A stretch of 64,000 nt of DNA from CAZNTZ01 sp964576135 (lineage in GTDB: Bacteria; Pseudomonadota; Alphaproteobacteria; Rs-D84), in NCBI GenBank assembly GCA_964576135.1, contig CAZNTZ010000001.1:23420-87419 (forward strand). Direction: 5' to 3'. The first letter of the stretch is position 1. Each line of letters starts with the position of its first letter. Positions 9,990-19,144 of the stretch are shown one piece after another. The position numbers and the translations under genes are program-made. Under the pieces are notes generated by a model, which worked only from the letters and a program-made list of their open reading frames with translations, searched no databases and was not told where the DNA came from.

Positions 9990-12578
9990 TTATCTGGCCA
10001 CAGATCTTTTTATACAGTTATGAATTTGATTAATCAGATTACGATTTGCATCAATGGATAAAGTATCCAATATTTCTGATTCCTTGTAACCTGCATTAAA
10101 CATCAGATTTACTATTCCTCCATTACCGTCTTCGTTAAATAACATATTGTTTCTGTTACCATCATGCCAACCTGCACGTAATAATTCAGAAACCCTTAAT
10201 CTGCGATCACGTAAAATATTATCCGAAACTTCGTTTGTTTTATAAACAACTGTCATTGCTTTTCTGGATTTCATTTTTGCAATTTCTTCAATTTCCAGAT
10301 TATATTTTTCACGCCAATCAATATGATAAATAACATTTGTCATATGCAGCAATTTTTGTTCAATTTTTTTATTTTCAATATTTCTGAATGCACCTGGGGT
10401 TCTGGTTTTTGCCGCAGGATGAGATAATTTTAAATCTATGGTACCTTTGTATATATATCTTAGTTGTTGTGAATCAAAAGTTCTGGTGACCAGACCCAAC
10501 TTTCTGCCGATATACTGAAACAGCCATCTGTACTCCCCAGGATTGTTTGGCGTATCACCAACAGTTATATTCATATGCACAGATTTATTTCCTGAAAATA
10601 CAACACGATTTACCATGCCCAGATATACTAATTTTTTAGCCAAAACTGTTTGTTCCGCAAGTGACATTGTATCGCTTTCGAATACAATATTTTTCATCTG
10701 GAAATTGTCATTGCATAATGAAATCATTCCATTTGGTCTGAATATTGTCGGTTTTTCAACCAATGAATTTATTGTTTGGAAAATACCGTCTTTATCAAGA
10801 CGCCAATCATCGCGCGGTTTTCCATTTTTATCGTTATATTGAACAACCGAAACCGAATGTCCGAATTTAACATCTGTTAATTTTGTTTCCGGGCATATTT
10901 GAAAATCCGCCATTGGAACATTATCAAGGTTTATAATTTCACTGCTTGCTTGGATCTGTTTAATCGGTTTAATTTCATACTGAACTGTCTGTGCAAATTT
11001 ATTATTTTGTTCTTTTTTATCTGGAACTTCTTTTAATTTAACTGGTGGACGTGGATAATTAAACAAACCAATATCAAAACCGTATATCACCATATTTTCT
11101 TGTTTGATTTCTTGTTCCAATTTACGTATTTCGGCCATAGTTTCATTTGTCGGATTTGCTTTGTGCTGTTCCATAAGTACCGCTAATTTATCTTCGCGAC
11201 CGCGTCTGTAATTTAAACATGCTTTTTCATCAGATCCAAATAAATCAACTGATATGAAAGAATCCAAAACACCTGGGTCGGCGTGAATTTTCCGCCCAGT
11301 TTTTCTATCAACAGATTTTGGACCGCGACCAAATTCAATTATTTTTATTGCCTTATAATTATCGCAATGTGATTTTTCACAAAACATTTGCACATTTGAA
11401 AAATCAAAATCTGTTCCACGCGTTTGTAATTTTAATTTGTCTAAACCAATTCTGATTGTTAAAAAATATTCCAGCGCCAACAATTCTAAATCATTAAAAT
11501 TCATACATTCCGCGGGTCTGCTGCAATGACTTTTCATAGATTCAGGGGTGCTGATAGTATATTTATTTTCGTTACCACGACCGATATGTTCATGAACCCA
11601 TGATTTTAATTTTTCTTGATTCTGTTGGTCATAAACTAGTTCACAAAATTCGTTCATATATTTTATTAAAACAAACATAATATGTGGCGCAATAAAAGAC
11701 CCTGGAACCTTGGGCGCGATTTTATTTCCACAAATCCATTTGTTTTCAAAAAATTTATAACCTATCTGACGCAAAGCTTGTTCATAAGCGCGTTGAAATC
11801 CAAAAACACTTTTATAATCATCATTATATATTTTCACATTTGCAAATAACGTATCAAATATAAATTTATCACGAAATGCGTGTGCGTCACGATAATCAGC
11901 ATTTCTGCCTTTTAAACCTTTGACTATGTTGTCCAATTTTGTTTTTACAGTTTCAAATTTACTTTTTAATTTATCACCACGAATCCATGCCCAAGTAATA
12001 TCAATCAATTCATCTATATCTGTTTTTGGAAAGGCAAAATAATATCGCGCAAAAGCAATCGCGACTTCAGATTCAAAATTCTTTTTTGATTTGTCCGCAT
12101 CAATTTTATTAGACACTGAAATATCATCACGGAAAGATTCAGATTTATGCAATAATTCTTTGGTTACCAAATAAAGCGCATATCGTGACAAATAAATATA
12201 ATCGTTCGGAAATAATTGACCTGGGACAGGTTCTTTCTTTAATTGAAAATGACCTTCGGGAATTTTATATTGACGAATAATTTTTGTCAGTGCTGATTTG
12301 GTATCAAGCTTGTCTGAATTTGGAACAAGTGTTTGAACAACTGTATCAAATCGCCATGCATCTTGATGCTCGATAGTCTTTTTGCATTTTTCTAATTTTT
12401 GAAAAATTGATTGAAATAAAGGTTTTAATAATTCTGGGTTGGCATATGCAAAAAATCTGTATGGTAAATCAAATTCTATACTTTCAAATTCTGGCGCAGA
12501 CGAAAGCTCTGGATTTCCGAAAACATCCAATCTTTGTTTTGTCAGTTTTTCAATTTTATCCGGCGTATTCTGCGACAT
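9990..12578 (-). CDS. Archaeo-eukaryotic primase (AEP) superfamily protein, large and unassigned
   Basis: An 862-residue protein (start at 12578; residue numbers here count from the in-frame ATG at 12596, so subtract 6). The C-terminal third carries the three AEP catalytic motifs in order and at plausible spacing. Motif I is VFESD (about 638-642, within FRPNG...ESDTMSLAEQ). Motif II is FSGNKSVHMN (667-676, His674). Motif III is TIDLKLSHPAAKTRTPGAFR (Asp721, Arg732, PG 734-735). This matches the plasmid/phage primase pattern 'ESD..l..Q...SGGKSxH...DP...RlPG..R'. After it, GNRNNMLF and GYKESEILDTL resemble a PriCT-type primase C-terminal domain. The first 600 residues are unassigned; Cys/His clusters (H357, C358, C364; C406, H410, C411) might bind zinc. 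No helicase domain is present. It has its own leaderless promoter and sits alone between core genes. A role in primer synthesis, repair or defence is inference. Confidence 0.72.
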   Translation of the reverse strand: MSQNTPDKIEKLTKQRLDVFGNPELSSAPEFESIEFDLPYRFFAYANPELLKPLFQSIFQKLEKCKKTIEHQDAWRFDTVVQTLVPNSDKLDTKSALTKIIRQYKIPEGHFQLKKEPVPGQLFPNDYIYLSRYALYLVTKELLHKSESFRDDISVSNKIDADKSKKNFESEVAIAFARYYFAFPKTDIDELIDITWAWIRGDKLKSKFETVKTKLDNIVKGLKGRNADYRDAHAFRDKFIFDTLFANVKIYNDDYKSVFGFQRAYEQALRQIGYKFFENKWICGNKIAPKVPGSFIAPHIMFVLIKYMNEFCELVYDQQNQEKLKSWVHEHIGRGNENKYTISTPESMKSHCSRPAECMNFNDLELLALEYFLTIRIGLDKLKLQTRGTDFDFSNVQMFCEKSHCDNYKAIKIIEFGRGPKSVDRKTGRKIHADPGVLDSFISVDLFGSDEKACLNYRRGREDKLAVLMEQHKANPTNETMAEIRKLEQEIKQENMVIYGFDIGLFNYPRPPVKLKEVPDKKEQNNKFAQTVQYEIKPIKQIQASSEIINLDNVPMADFQICPETKLTDVKFGHSVSVVQYNDKNGKPRDDWRLDKDGIFQTINSLVEKPTIFRPNGMISLCNDNFQMKNIVFESDTMSLAEQTVLAKKLVYLGMVNRVVFSGNKSVHMNITVGDTPNNPGEYRWLFQYIGRKLGLVTRTFDSQQLRYIYKGTIDLKLSHPAAKTRTPGAFRNIENKKIEQKLLHMTNVIYHIDWREKYNLEIEEIAKMKSRKAMTVVYKTNEVSDNILRDRRLRVSELLRAGWHDGNRNNMLFNEDGNGGIVNLMFNAGYKESEILDTLSIDANRNLINQIHNCIKRSVAR

Positions 12579-12585
12579 GACGGAT

Positions 12586-12613
12586 ATTGTATACAAAATT
12601 GTTTAGTTGTCAA
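12586..12613 (-). promoter_or_regulatory. Leaderless promoter of the primase-like gene
   Basis: On the minus strand TTGACA (12608-12613), 16 nt, TACAAT (12586-12591), then exactly 7 nt to the ATG at 12578. There is no Shine-Dalgarno sequence. This decides the start over the in-frame ATG at 12596, which lies upstream of the predicted +1. Confidence 0.65.
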
Positions 12614-12627
12614 CTATACTTTTAAGC

Positions 12628-14571
12628 TCAGAAAATCAGCACTGGCCATATCGGTGCAAAGTCGTCTGTCCAATTTAATTTCTTGTCTGTCGGTACCGTG
12701 TACCAGTTTTCCAGTAAATCCAGCGGTGATTTAGAAACGGCCAACCATGTTTGAATCATTCCGCTTTCTTCGAATAAATTCGGCCGCATATATTTTGCAT
12801 ATGTTCCGGTTGCTGAGACATGCGCACCAACCACAGGCATTAAATCCATGCCTGACATATTCATATGAAACAATAATATCCCGCCAGGCGCAAGTTTGCT
12901 CAGGTACATTTGAAACGCCTCTGACGTCAGCATATGTGATGGAATCGAAAACCCATGGAATACATCGATGATAATCAGATCGTATTTACCATCTGGTTGC
13001 TTTGCAATTTCTAATCGCCCGTCACCAATATATTCATGCGCATTTGGTGTACATAAATCAAAATAAGTAAATTTTGTACCGTGACGACCCGAAACACTGA
13101 ACATATATGGGTTCACATCAAACACATCCCAATTCTGACCCGGCGTCGCATAACATAACAATGCCCCACCCCCAAGTCCGACAAGTGCGATATTTTTATC
13201 ACGAAAACGGTTTGCATAAACATTCATAAATATATCAGACGGAGAATTTTGTTTATAATACACAGTTGGATTTTTTGGACTTGTCTTTATCTGAATTCCA
13301 TGTAAAGCAGTCCGCGTCATAAACATTTCTGTGTAATAAGAGTTTTCAAATACACGCGTTACTCCATAAAAATTTCGATTATTGATAATTTTGGTATATT
13401 TCGGATCATCAGAATTGCGTGAAACCTGAATCAAAACACACAATATAACTACACCGAAAGATATCCATTTTTTAATATTTGTATCGGCAATAAAAATTAA
13501 TGCCAAAATTAAAACTATTGGATATTCTATGTAACTGGAAAATATCAAAGGTGAAACAACCGAATTAAAGAAACCACCCAAAGCGCCACCAATTGACAAA
13601 CATACGTAAAACCAAGTTAAATCTCTTTTCGCCGGTGCAGATTTTGCCAGTTTAGTATGCAGTACCAGCGCAATATAAAAAAATGCAGCTAAATGAACAG
13701 CTATAATTGCAAAACCGTACAAACCTTCGGTTCCGTGATTATCTATACTCTGCATCGTCAAAAATAAAATTGGAACTAAAATGAATAACGGCCATTGCCA
13801 GAAATTTCGACGACCACGACTAAAAGAAATAACAAAAGATAAAAAGTAAAGAGCCAATGGAATTATCCAAAATAACGGTAAAACAAACATTTCAAAAGAA
13901 ATATATTCGGTCAGCCCAAGCATTAAACTGGATGGTATAAATGCCAATAATATCCACCATAAACTTTGTTTGAAATTTCTGGTCTCGGGATGTGAATCAT
14001 TTGTTACATTATGCTTTTCATTTCGTTTAATAAACATTAAAGCAATCAATGCTAAAATAACCAATCCGGCAATAATTGAAAGTAACCCTTTTTGAACACT
14101 TCGAGACATTAATGGTTCAATAAAAATCGGAAACGATACCAATGCGGCCAATGCACCAAAATTGCTGGCACTGTAAAGTACATATGGATTTTCCAAATTG
14201 GAAATCCTTTGCACCAATGGCGCGGTCGACGACAATAAAAAATAAATAAACCCAACAGATGACAATAAAATACAGATAATAGACAAAGTTGGAATACCAG
14301 TATCAATAATATTCAACGCAAATGGCAGTGTAAACAGAGACACCAAAAGCATTAAAATATGAATTTTCAGATGATTATAAATTTTATGAGCATATATATA
14401 TCCCGCCAACAACAATAATTGAAATACGAAACAACTGACATTCCATACACCTGCACTGCCACCAAATAATGGCAACAAATCACGCGCAAAAATTGGTTGG
14501 ATTGCAAAAATCAAAAAGGCATTAAAAAATACAAGAATAGCTAATAAAAAAGATTTTAACCCGGTGTTCAT
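12628..14571 (-). CDS. Fused membrane / spermidine-synthase-like protein
   Basis: A 647-residue protein. About the first 400 residues form ten or more transmembrane helices with no transporter motif I recognise. The C-terminal 230 residues are a Rossmann-fold spermidine-synthase-like domain: ALVGLGGGALLCY, WDVFDVNPYM, YDLIIIDVFHG (the DxFxG acidic site) and GGILLFHMNMSG. Such fused proteins are widespread in proteobacteria. Aminopropyl transfer has rarely been proven for them, so polyamine synthesis is a guess. A -10 hexamer sits 7 nt before the ATG. It is the only gene on its transcript as far as can be seen. Confidence 0.8.
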   Translation of the reverse strand: MNTGLKSFLLAILVFFNAFLIFAIQPIFARDLLPLFGGSAGVWNVSCFVFQLLLLAGYIYAHKIYNHLKIHILMLLVSLFTLPFALNIIDTGIPTLSIICILLSSVGFIYFLLSSTAPLVQRISNLENPYVLYSASNFGALAALVSFPIFIEPLMSRSVQKGLLSIIAGLVILALIALMFIKRNEKHNVTNDSHPETRNFKQSLWWILLAFIPSSLMLGLTEYISFEMFVLPLFWIIPLALYFLSFVISFSRGRRNFWQWPLFILVPILFLTMQSIDNHGTEGLYGFAIIAVHLAAFFYIALVLHTKLAKSAPAKRDLTWFYVCLSIGGALGGFFNSVVSPLIFSSYIEYPIVLILALIFIADTNIKKWISFGVVILCVLIQVSRNSDDPKYTKIINNRNFYGVTRVFENSYYTEMFMTRTALHGIQIKTSPKNPTVYYKQNSPSDIFMNVYANRFRDKNIALVGLGGGALLCYATPGQNWDVFDVNPYMFSVSGRHGTKFTYFDLCTPNAHEYIGDGRLEIAKQPDGKYDLIIIDVFHGFSIPSHMLTSEAFQMYLSKLAPGGILLFHMNMSGMDLMPVVGAHVSATGTYAKYMRPNLFEESGMIQTWLAVSKSPLDLLENWYTVPTDKKLNWTDDFAPIWPVLIF

Positions 14572-14578
14572 AAGCAGA

Positions 14579-14608
14579 ATATTAAAGAAAATTTGCAGTA
14601 TCGGTCAA
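14579..14608 (-). promoter_or_regulatory. Leaderless promoter of the spermidine-synthase-like gene
   Basis: On the minus strand TTGACC (14603-14608), 18 nt, TAATAT (14579-14584), then 7 nt to the ATG at 14571. No Shine-Dalgarno sequence is present. Confidence 0.55.
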
Positions 14609-14622
14609 GGTATAAAAAATCC

Positions 14623-14650
14623 TTGCAATCAATCAAAATCTGTGTAAAAT
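14623..14650 (+). promoter_or_regulatory. tRNA-Gly promoter with TTGC-type -35
   Basis: TTGCAA (14623-14628), 16 nt, TAAAAT (14645-14650), 11 nt before the tRNA 5' end. Confidence 0.6.
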
Positions 14651-14661
14651 ACCCCCATCGT

Positions 14662-14738
14662 GCGAGCGTAGCTCAGTTGGCTAGAGCGCAACCTTGCCAA
14701 GGTTGAGGTCGAGGGTTCGAGCCCCTTTGCTCGCACCA
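14662..14738 (+). tRNA. tRNA-Gly (GCC)
   Basis: A 77-nt cloverleaf. The acceptor GCGAGCG pairs with TGCTCGC, the anticodon loop TTGCCAA has anticodon GCC, the T-arm is GGGTTCGAGCCC and CCA is encoded. Confidence 0.96.
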
Positions 14739-14745
14739 GATTTTC

Positions 14746-14774
14746 ACGGACGCGCCATGCGTCCGTTTCATTTT
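14746..14774 (+). terminator. Terminator of tRNA-Gly
   Basis: The hairpin ACGGACGC-GCCAT-GCGTCCGT (14746-14766) is followed by TTTCATTTT. It separates the tRNA from lysS. Confidence 0.65.
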
Positions 14775-14794
14775 AATAACGGGGGAAATTTATT

Positions 14795-16261
14795 ATGGCT
14801 GAGAATCCACAGCGTGCAGCTTTTGTAGAAAGATTAAACAAACTTGAAGAGCTTGGTGTAAAAGCATATCCCCATATTTATAAACCAAAAGATTTGGCCG
14901 CTGATTTGCAGAAAAAATATGCAGATTTGGCAAATGACACTATAACCGAAGACCCTGCAAATGTTGCTGGTCGTATTATGGGATACCGTAATGCAGGTAT
15001 GTTTATGGACTTGAAAGACGGCAGCGGTAAAATTCAATTATTATCAAACAAATCTGGTTTTGATGAAAAAACAGCAGCGGTTTTGAAACTGTTACGTCCA
15101 GGTGATTGGATCGGTGTAAATGGAACAATTCGCCGTACAAGCGCAGGCGAACTTACCATTGCTGTATCTGAAATAACCGTTTTGGCAAAAACTTTGTTAC
15201 CATTGCCTGAAAAATTTCACGGACTTGTTGACACAGAGGCTCGTTATCGCCAACGTTATCTGGACATGATTATGTCTGACGAATCACGCGACACACTGAT
15301 TAAAAGATTCCAAATAGAGCAAGAAGTTCGCGCATTTATGATCGAACGAAAATTTTTAGAAGTTGAAACGCCAATTTTACAAGAATCCAAAGGTGGCGCA
15401 ACAGCAAAACCATTTATAACACACCATAATTCTTTGGATCGTGATTTATTTATGCGCGTTGCACCAGAATTGTATCTGAAACGACTTATCATTGGTGGAA
15501 TGTCCAGAGTATTTGAAATTGGAAAAAATTTCCGTAACGAAGGAACCGATACAAAACACAATCCAGAATTCACAATGATGGAGGCTTATCAGACATTTGC
15601 CGACTATAATGATATGATGGATTTGGTCGAACAATTGACGGAAAGATTGGCAATAAAATTCACAGGTGGAACAAAATTAAAATTTGGTGACCGTGAAATT
15701 GATGTCAAAGCGCCATGGCAACGTGCAAGTATGTTGGATTTAATTCGTGAAAAAACAGGTGTAGATTTTCTGGAAATCAAAGATGATGAAACGGCTCGCG
15801 CACTCGCAAATAAACTTGATGTGCATGTTGATAAAAACGCTTCGTGGGGAACAGTTGTCGAAGAAGTATTTAATGAAAAAATAGAAGAATCCTTACTCGG
15901 GCCAATTCATATTATTGATTACCCAATCGAAGTTTCACCACTTACAAAAACACATCGTGAAAATTCACGTCTTGTTGAAAGATTTGAAACACGTATGTTC
16001 GGAATGGAAATGTGCAACGCATATTCTGAATTGACCGACCCACGTGATCAAAGACAGCGTTTGGAATCACAGGCTGCTAAACGTGCAAGCGGTGACGACG
16101 AAGCAGATATGCTTGACGAAGATTTTATAAACGCAATTGAATATGGAATGCCACCAACTGGTGGAATCGGAATCGGAATCGACAGATTGATTATGGTTAT
16201 ATTGAATAAGGAATCTATTCGCGACATCATAGCATTTCCAATTCTAAAAGAAAAGAAATAA
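14795..16261 (+). CDS. lysS: Lysyl-tRNA synthetase, class II
   Basis: A 488-residue class II LysRS. The N-terminal OB-fold anticodon-binding domain (about 50-150) has VAGRIMGYRNAGMFMDLKDGSGKIQL. Catalytic motif 2 is in RVFEIGKNFRNEGTDTKHNPEFTMMEAY, and motif 3 in GGIGIGIDRLIMVI near the C-terminus. It charges tRNA-Lys with lysine. The start has a GGGGGAAA Shine-Dalgarno sequence. It is a single-gene unit closed by a terminator. Confidence 0.97.
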   Translation: MAENPQRAAFVERLNKLEELGVKAYPHIYKPKDLAADLQKKYADLANDTITEDPANVAGRIMGYRNAGMFMDLKDGSGKIQLLSNKSGFDEKTAAVLKLLRPGDWIGVNGTIRRTSAGELTIAVSEITVLAKTLLPLPEKFHGLVDTEARYRQRYLDMIMSDESRDTLIKRFQIEQEVRAFMIERKFLEVETPILQESKGGATAKPFITHHNSLDRDLFMRVAPELYLKRLIIGGMSRVFEIGKNFRNEGTDTKHNPEFTMMEAYQTFADYNDMMDLVEQLTERLAIKFTGGTKLKFGDREIDVKAPWQRASMLDLIREKTGVDFLEIKDDETARALANKLDVHVDKNASWGTVVEEVFNEKIEESLLGPIHIIDYPIEVSPLTKTHRENSRLVERFETRMFGMEMCNAYSELTDPRDQRQRLESQAAKRASGDDEADMLDEDFINAIEYGMPPTGGIGIGIDRLIMVILNKESIRDIIAFPILKEKK

Positions 16262-16287
16262 AAACACCGCCAACAGGCGGTTTTTTA
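16261..16287 (+). terminator. Terminator of lysS
   Basis: The hairpin ACCGCC-AACA-GGCGGT (16266-16281) is followed by T6. Confidence 0.85.
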
Positions 16288-16302
16288 GCTAATTTTTTCC
16301 AC

Positions 16303-16330
16303 TTGATATTTACACCCTTTTTGCTATGAT
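16303..16330 (+). promoter_or_regulatory. Promoter of the DsbA-like gene
   Basis: TTGATA (16303-16308), 16 nt, TATGAT (16325-16330). The leader of about 25 nt carries AAGGAGAA, a canonical Shine-Dalgarno sequence. Confidence 0.55.
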
Positions 16331-16361
16331 TCCACTGTTCAACTAAAGAAGGAGAAAACTT

Positions 16362-17189
16362 ATGACTTGGACAATATTGGTTCTGGTCGTGGCGATTGCC
16401 TTATACGTGTTCGGCGGCATGCTGTTCAAACACGATGGTAAATCCGTTCCGGCTTGGAAAATCTATGCTAACAAATCCGCAAAGTTGGTTTCGATCATTT
16501 TGTTGGTCGTTGGTGTAAATCGTTTAGGACTTGGCACAACTTATTATTTGACACAAAGCAACCCAGCAATTTTGCAAGAAATGGCCCAAGGTATGCAAGC
16601 TCAAAGAACAGAAGATTCAAGCCGTAATATCAAAAAGTTCGTCCGTAAAAATATGGATATGATGATTAAAGATGCACCAGTTTTGGGTAATACAAATGCC
16701 ACAAAAACTATCTTTCTCTTCTCTGATTATTCATGCCCATACTGCCGCCGCGTTCACAGTGAATTGTCACGTGTCTTGGCGGAACGTAACGATGTTCGCA
16801 TTGTTTTGAAGAACTTTTCTATTCATGGTCCATTATCTGATGCACCAGCCCGCGCTGTTATCGCTGCAAAATTGCAAAGCAATGACAAAGCCGCAAAATT
16901 GGATGCATTGTTGATGGGTAAAGAATACTTCTCACAAAACGACATGAAAGACCAAGCAAAACTTGGTGCCAAAGTTGAAAAGAATGTTTTAGCAATGGCC
17001 AAAGAAGCAGGTCTTAACGTTGATCAGTTAAAGAAAGACATGAATGGTGAAGTTGTAGCACGTGAATTGGGTAATGTTCGCGCATTGGCAGAACAATTCC
17101 AAATCGGTGGTACACCATACTTGATCATCCAAGACAAAGCGTTCCCAGGTGCAATACCTTACGAACAAATTGTTGATGCATTGAAATAA
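16362..17189 (+). CDS. Membrane-anchored DsbA-family thiol:disulfide oxidoreductase
   Basis: A 275-residue protein with two N-terminal hydrophobic helices (about 3-22 and 42-62) and a DsbA/BdbD-type thioredoxin domain. The domain holds FSDYSCPYCRRVH (active-site Cys125-Pro-Tyr-Cys128), KNFSIHGPLS, an inserted helical region, and the cis-Pro loop QIGGTPYLI near residue 252. The catalytic domain should face the periplasm and catalyse disulfide formation or isomerisation. This matters because the window encodes a family of exported proteins with tens of cysteines each. No DsbB is seen nearby. It is a single-gene unit. Confidence 0.88.
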   Translation: MTWTILVLVVAIALYVFGGMLFKHDGKSVPAWKIYANKSAKLVSIILLVVGVNRLGLGTTYYLTQSNPAILQEMAQGMQAQRTEDSSRNIKKFVRKNMDMMIKDAPVLGNTNATKTIFLFSDYSCPYCRRVHSELSRVLAERNDVRIVLKNFSIHGPLSDAPARAVIAAKLQSNDKAAKLDALLMGKEYFSQNDMKDQAKLGAKVEKNVLAMAKEAGLNVDQLKKDMNGEVVARELGNVRALAEQFQIGGTPYLIIQDKAFPGAIPYEQIVDALK

Positions 17190-17218
17190 AAAATCGCCCG
17201 TTTGGGCGATTTTTTTTA
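17187..17218. terminator. Bidirectional terminator after the DsbA-like gene
   Basis: The hairpin ATCGCCC-GTTT-GGGCGAT (17193-17210) has T8 on the plus strand and an A-run on the other side serving convergent recO. Confidence 0.85.
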
Positions 17219-17226
17219 ACTTAAAT

Positions 17227-17856
17227 TTAATTTAAAATTATTCTGGCATTTGGTAATTTAGCATCTTGATTGATTGCCAGTTTTTCCAAAAAAAATTTCG
17301 TAGTATTTAAACTGACTGGTAATTCAAAACATCTATCCATCCATGGCTCTGCACACTTTTTACAAACTGCGCGCCCTGTCCTTTGCGATATATGGGTCAG
17401 ATTATCTTTACAATTACAATTTGAACAATGGGTCAGATCAAGTGCATATCCAAGTTCACTGAGAAGGTTTGTTTCCCATTCTGTATAACCTTGTTTCCCA
17501 CACAACAAATTCAAAGTATCATCAAACAAAGATTCGTATTTTTCACGTTCTGGCAACAATGAGACCAGTAATGAAAATGCGGAATTTATGAACAAAAGCA
17601 CCTTGGCATCATTCATAACTGATGCAATCATATTCTTTTCGGTTTCAAAATGAAATACCCCAAGCTGCGAATCGAGACGTGCATTCCAAGATACAGAACC
17701 ATATTGACCAATTATCGGTTTATTCTTTTTTAAGATTTGTGCCCCACGAAGCATTCCACACATTATACCAAAATCACGTGTAAAAATATGCGCGACCAAA
17801 TCACGTTCACCAAATGGACGCAAAGAAATTAAGATTCCAACCGATTCAAGTTTCAT
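17227..17856 (-). CDS. recO: DNA repair protein RecO
   Basis: A 209-residue RecO. The N-terminal OB-fold includes GILISLRPFGERDLVAHIFTRDFG and GMLRGA. A helical region follows, then a four-Cys zinc knuckle (CSNCNC near residue 145, CKKC near 172) at the usual place. RecO loads RecA onto SSB-coated DNA together with RecR in gap repair. A TATAAT ends 7 nt before the ATG and there is no Shine-Dalgarno sequence, so the transcript is probably leaderless. It starts just beyond the rplI terminator. Confidence 0.9.
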   Translation of the reverse strand: MKLESVGILISLRPFGERDLVAHIFTRDFGIMCGMLRGAQILKKNKPIIGQYGSVSWNARLDSQLGVFHFETEKNMIASVMNDAKVLLFINSAFSLLVSLLPEREKYESLFDDTLNLLCGKQGYTEWETNLLSELGYALDLTHCSNCNCKDNLTHISQRTGRAVCKKCAEPWMDRCFELPVSLNTTKFFLEKLAINQDAKLPNARIILN

Positions 17857-17863
17857 GATTTTA

Positions 17864-17869
17864 ATTATA
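17864..17869 (-). promoter_or_regulatory. Leaderless -10 element of recO
   Basis: A minus-strand TATAAT at 17864-17869 lies 7 nt before the ATG at 17856. The -35 region falls in the rplI terminator hairpin and is poor, so this promoter may be weak. Confidence 0.45.
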
Positions 17870-17870
17870 T

Positions 17871-17900
17871 CAAAAATCCGCCTTGCGGCGGATTTTTTTT
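17871..17900 (-). terminator. Terminator of rpsF-rpsR-rplI
   Basis: The hairpin ATCCGCC-TTG-CGGCGGAT (about 17876-17893) has a minus-strand T5 tail, directly after the rplI stop. Confidence 0.75.
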
Positions 17901-18498
17901 ATGCTTCGATATCTTCTTTGACTTTCTTAACTTTCTTTTCTTCTTTAACTTCTTCAATTACTTCGGCTGGTTCTTCTTCTTCAACCTGCTCTTCTATTTT
18001 CTTGGTTCCAAATGTCAAAACCTTACCTGCGACCAACGCATCAATTTCATCTTGAGTTTGAGCAACATAGATTTTTACAGGAACAATTACATCAGCATGC
18101 AAAGCGATTTTTGTATCAAATGCGCCAATTGTTTTAATTGGGCTGCCCAACAAAACTTGGTTTGATTCAATCACAACACCTGTCAAATCTTTCAACATCT
18201 TTGCAATATCGCGTGAAGACACAGAACCATATAATTGGCCAGTATCACCTGCAGAACGTATCATATGGAACTTTGTAGCTGTAACTTTATCTTTCGCAGA
18301 TTCTGCACCTTTCTTTGCAGTTTCTTGTTTTGCAATCAGTTCTGATTTCTTTGATTCAAACAAAGCGATGTTTTCACGTGACCATCTCATTGCTTTTTTG
18401 TTCGGCAAAAGATAATTACGTGCAAAACCTGTTGCAACTTCTACTGTATCGCCAATGGTTCCAAGTTTGTAAATTTTTTCTGTTAAAATGACTTTCAT
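17899..18498 (-). CDS. rplI: 50S ribosomal protein L9
   Basis: A 199-residue L9. The N-terminal RNA-binding domain MKVILTEKIYKLGTIGDTVEVATGFARNYLLPNKKA is canonical, and the connecting helix and C-terminal domain (VLLGSPIKTIGAFDTKIALHADVIVPVKIYV) follow. A tail of about 45 residues, made almost only of Glu, Lys and Val, extends beyond the usual 150. L9 binds 23S rRNA near the L1 stalk and restrains frameshifting. It is the third gene of the S6-S18-L9 operon, with AGAGGACAG as Shine-Dalgarno sequence. Confidence 0.96.
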   Translation of the reverse strand: MKVILTEKIYKLGTIGDTVEVATGFARNYLLPNKKAMRWSRENIALFESKKSELIAKQETAKKGAESAKDKVTATKFHMIRSAGDTGQLYGSVSSRDIAKMLKDLTGVVIESNQVLLGSPIKTIGAFDTKIALHADVIVPVKIYVAQTQDEIDALVAGKVLTFGTKKIEEQVEEEEPAEVIEEVKEEKKVKKVKEDIEA

Positions 18499-18562
18499 TT
18501 TATCTGTCCTCTTTAATTATTGTTGAGTTAGGGATAAAAATCCCAAATTTTTTTAGTTCTGA

Positions 18563-18790
18563 TTAACCAAGATGGTTTTTCACGAATGCAATCAGACCCA
18601 AATGACGTGCACGTTTAATGGCTTGGGCCAATTTACGTTGATCGCCTGCTGGAACACCGGAAATACGACTTGGGACAATTTTGCCACGTTCTGTGATGTA
18701 ATGCGAAAGTGTTTTCACATCTTTGTAATCAATATCTCTGCCCTTTAATGGGTTTGATTTTTTGCGATAAATCGCTGCGCGAACTGCCAT
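18563..18790 (-). CDS. rpsR: 30S ribosomal protein S18
   Basis: A 75-residue S18 with [56 protein letters not shown] sequence, fully typical. S18 forms a heterodimer with S6 on the small-subunit platform. Its ATG overlaps the rpsF stop by one base (TAATG), which couples their translation. Confidence 0.97.
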   Translation of the reverse strand: MAVRAAIYRKKSNPLKGRDIDYKDVKTLSHYITERGKIVPSRISGVPAGDQRKLAQAIKRARHLGLIAFVKNHLG

Positions 18791-19125
18791 TATTCTACCT
18801 CTTCATTTTTCTTCATCATGATTGATGGTTCTGTTGCCAATGCATCAACGCGGACGTTCAAGAATCTGATAACGTCTTCGTCAATACGTGCGCGACGTTC
18901 AAATTCGGAAAGATTCTTACCATCCAAAACGATGTTCATCATAACAAAGTGAGCCTTGCGGTTTTTACGTATGATGTATGCCAAGCCTTTCAATCCCCAG
19001 AATTCTGTTGATTTAACTTCGCCACCCAGCTCTTTGATAATGCTCGCAAATTTCGCAGATTTTTCTTTGACCTGCGGTTCGGTCAAGTCTTGGCGAAATA
19101 CCAAGACATTTTCATAAAATGCCAT
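18790..19125 (-). CDS. rpsF: 30S ribosomal protein S6
   Basis: A 111-residue S6 ([62 protein letters not shown]) with a short acidic tail. It is the first gene of the rpsF-rpsR-rplI operon. The Shine-Dalgarno sequence is AAAGGAAA. The leader carries a strong hairpin that could be the S6:S18 autoregulatory element. Confidence 0.97.
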   Translation of the reverse strand: MAFYENVLVFRQDLTEPQVKEKSAKFASIIKELGGEVKSTEFWGLKGLAYIIRKNRKAHFVMMNIVLDGKNLSEFERRARIDEDVIRFLNVRVDALATEPSIMMKKNEEVE

Positions 19126-19144
19126 TTATTTTTCCTTTGGTTTA

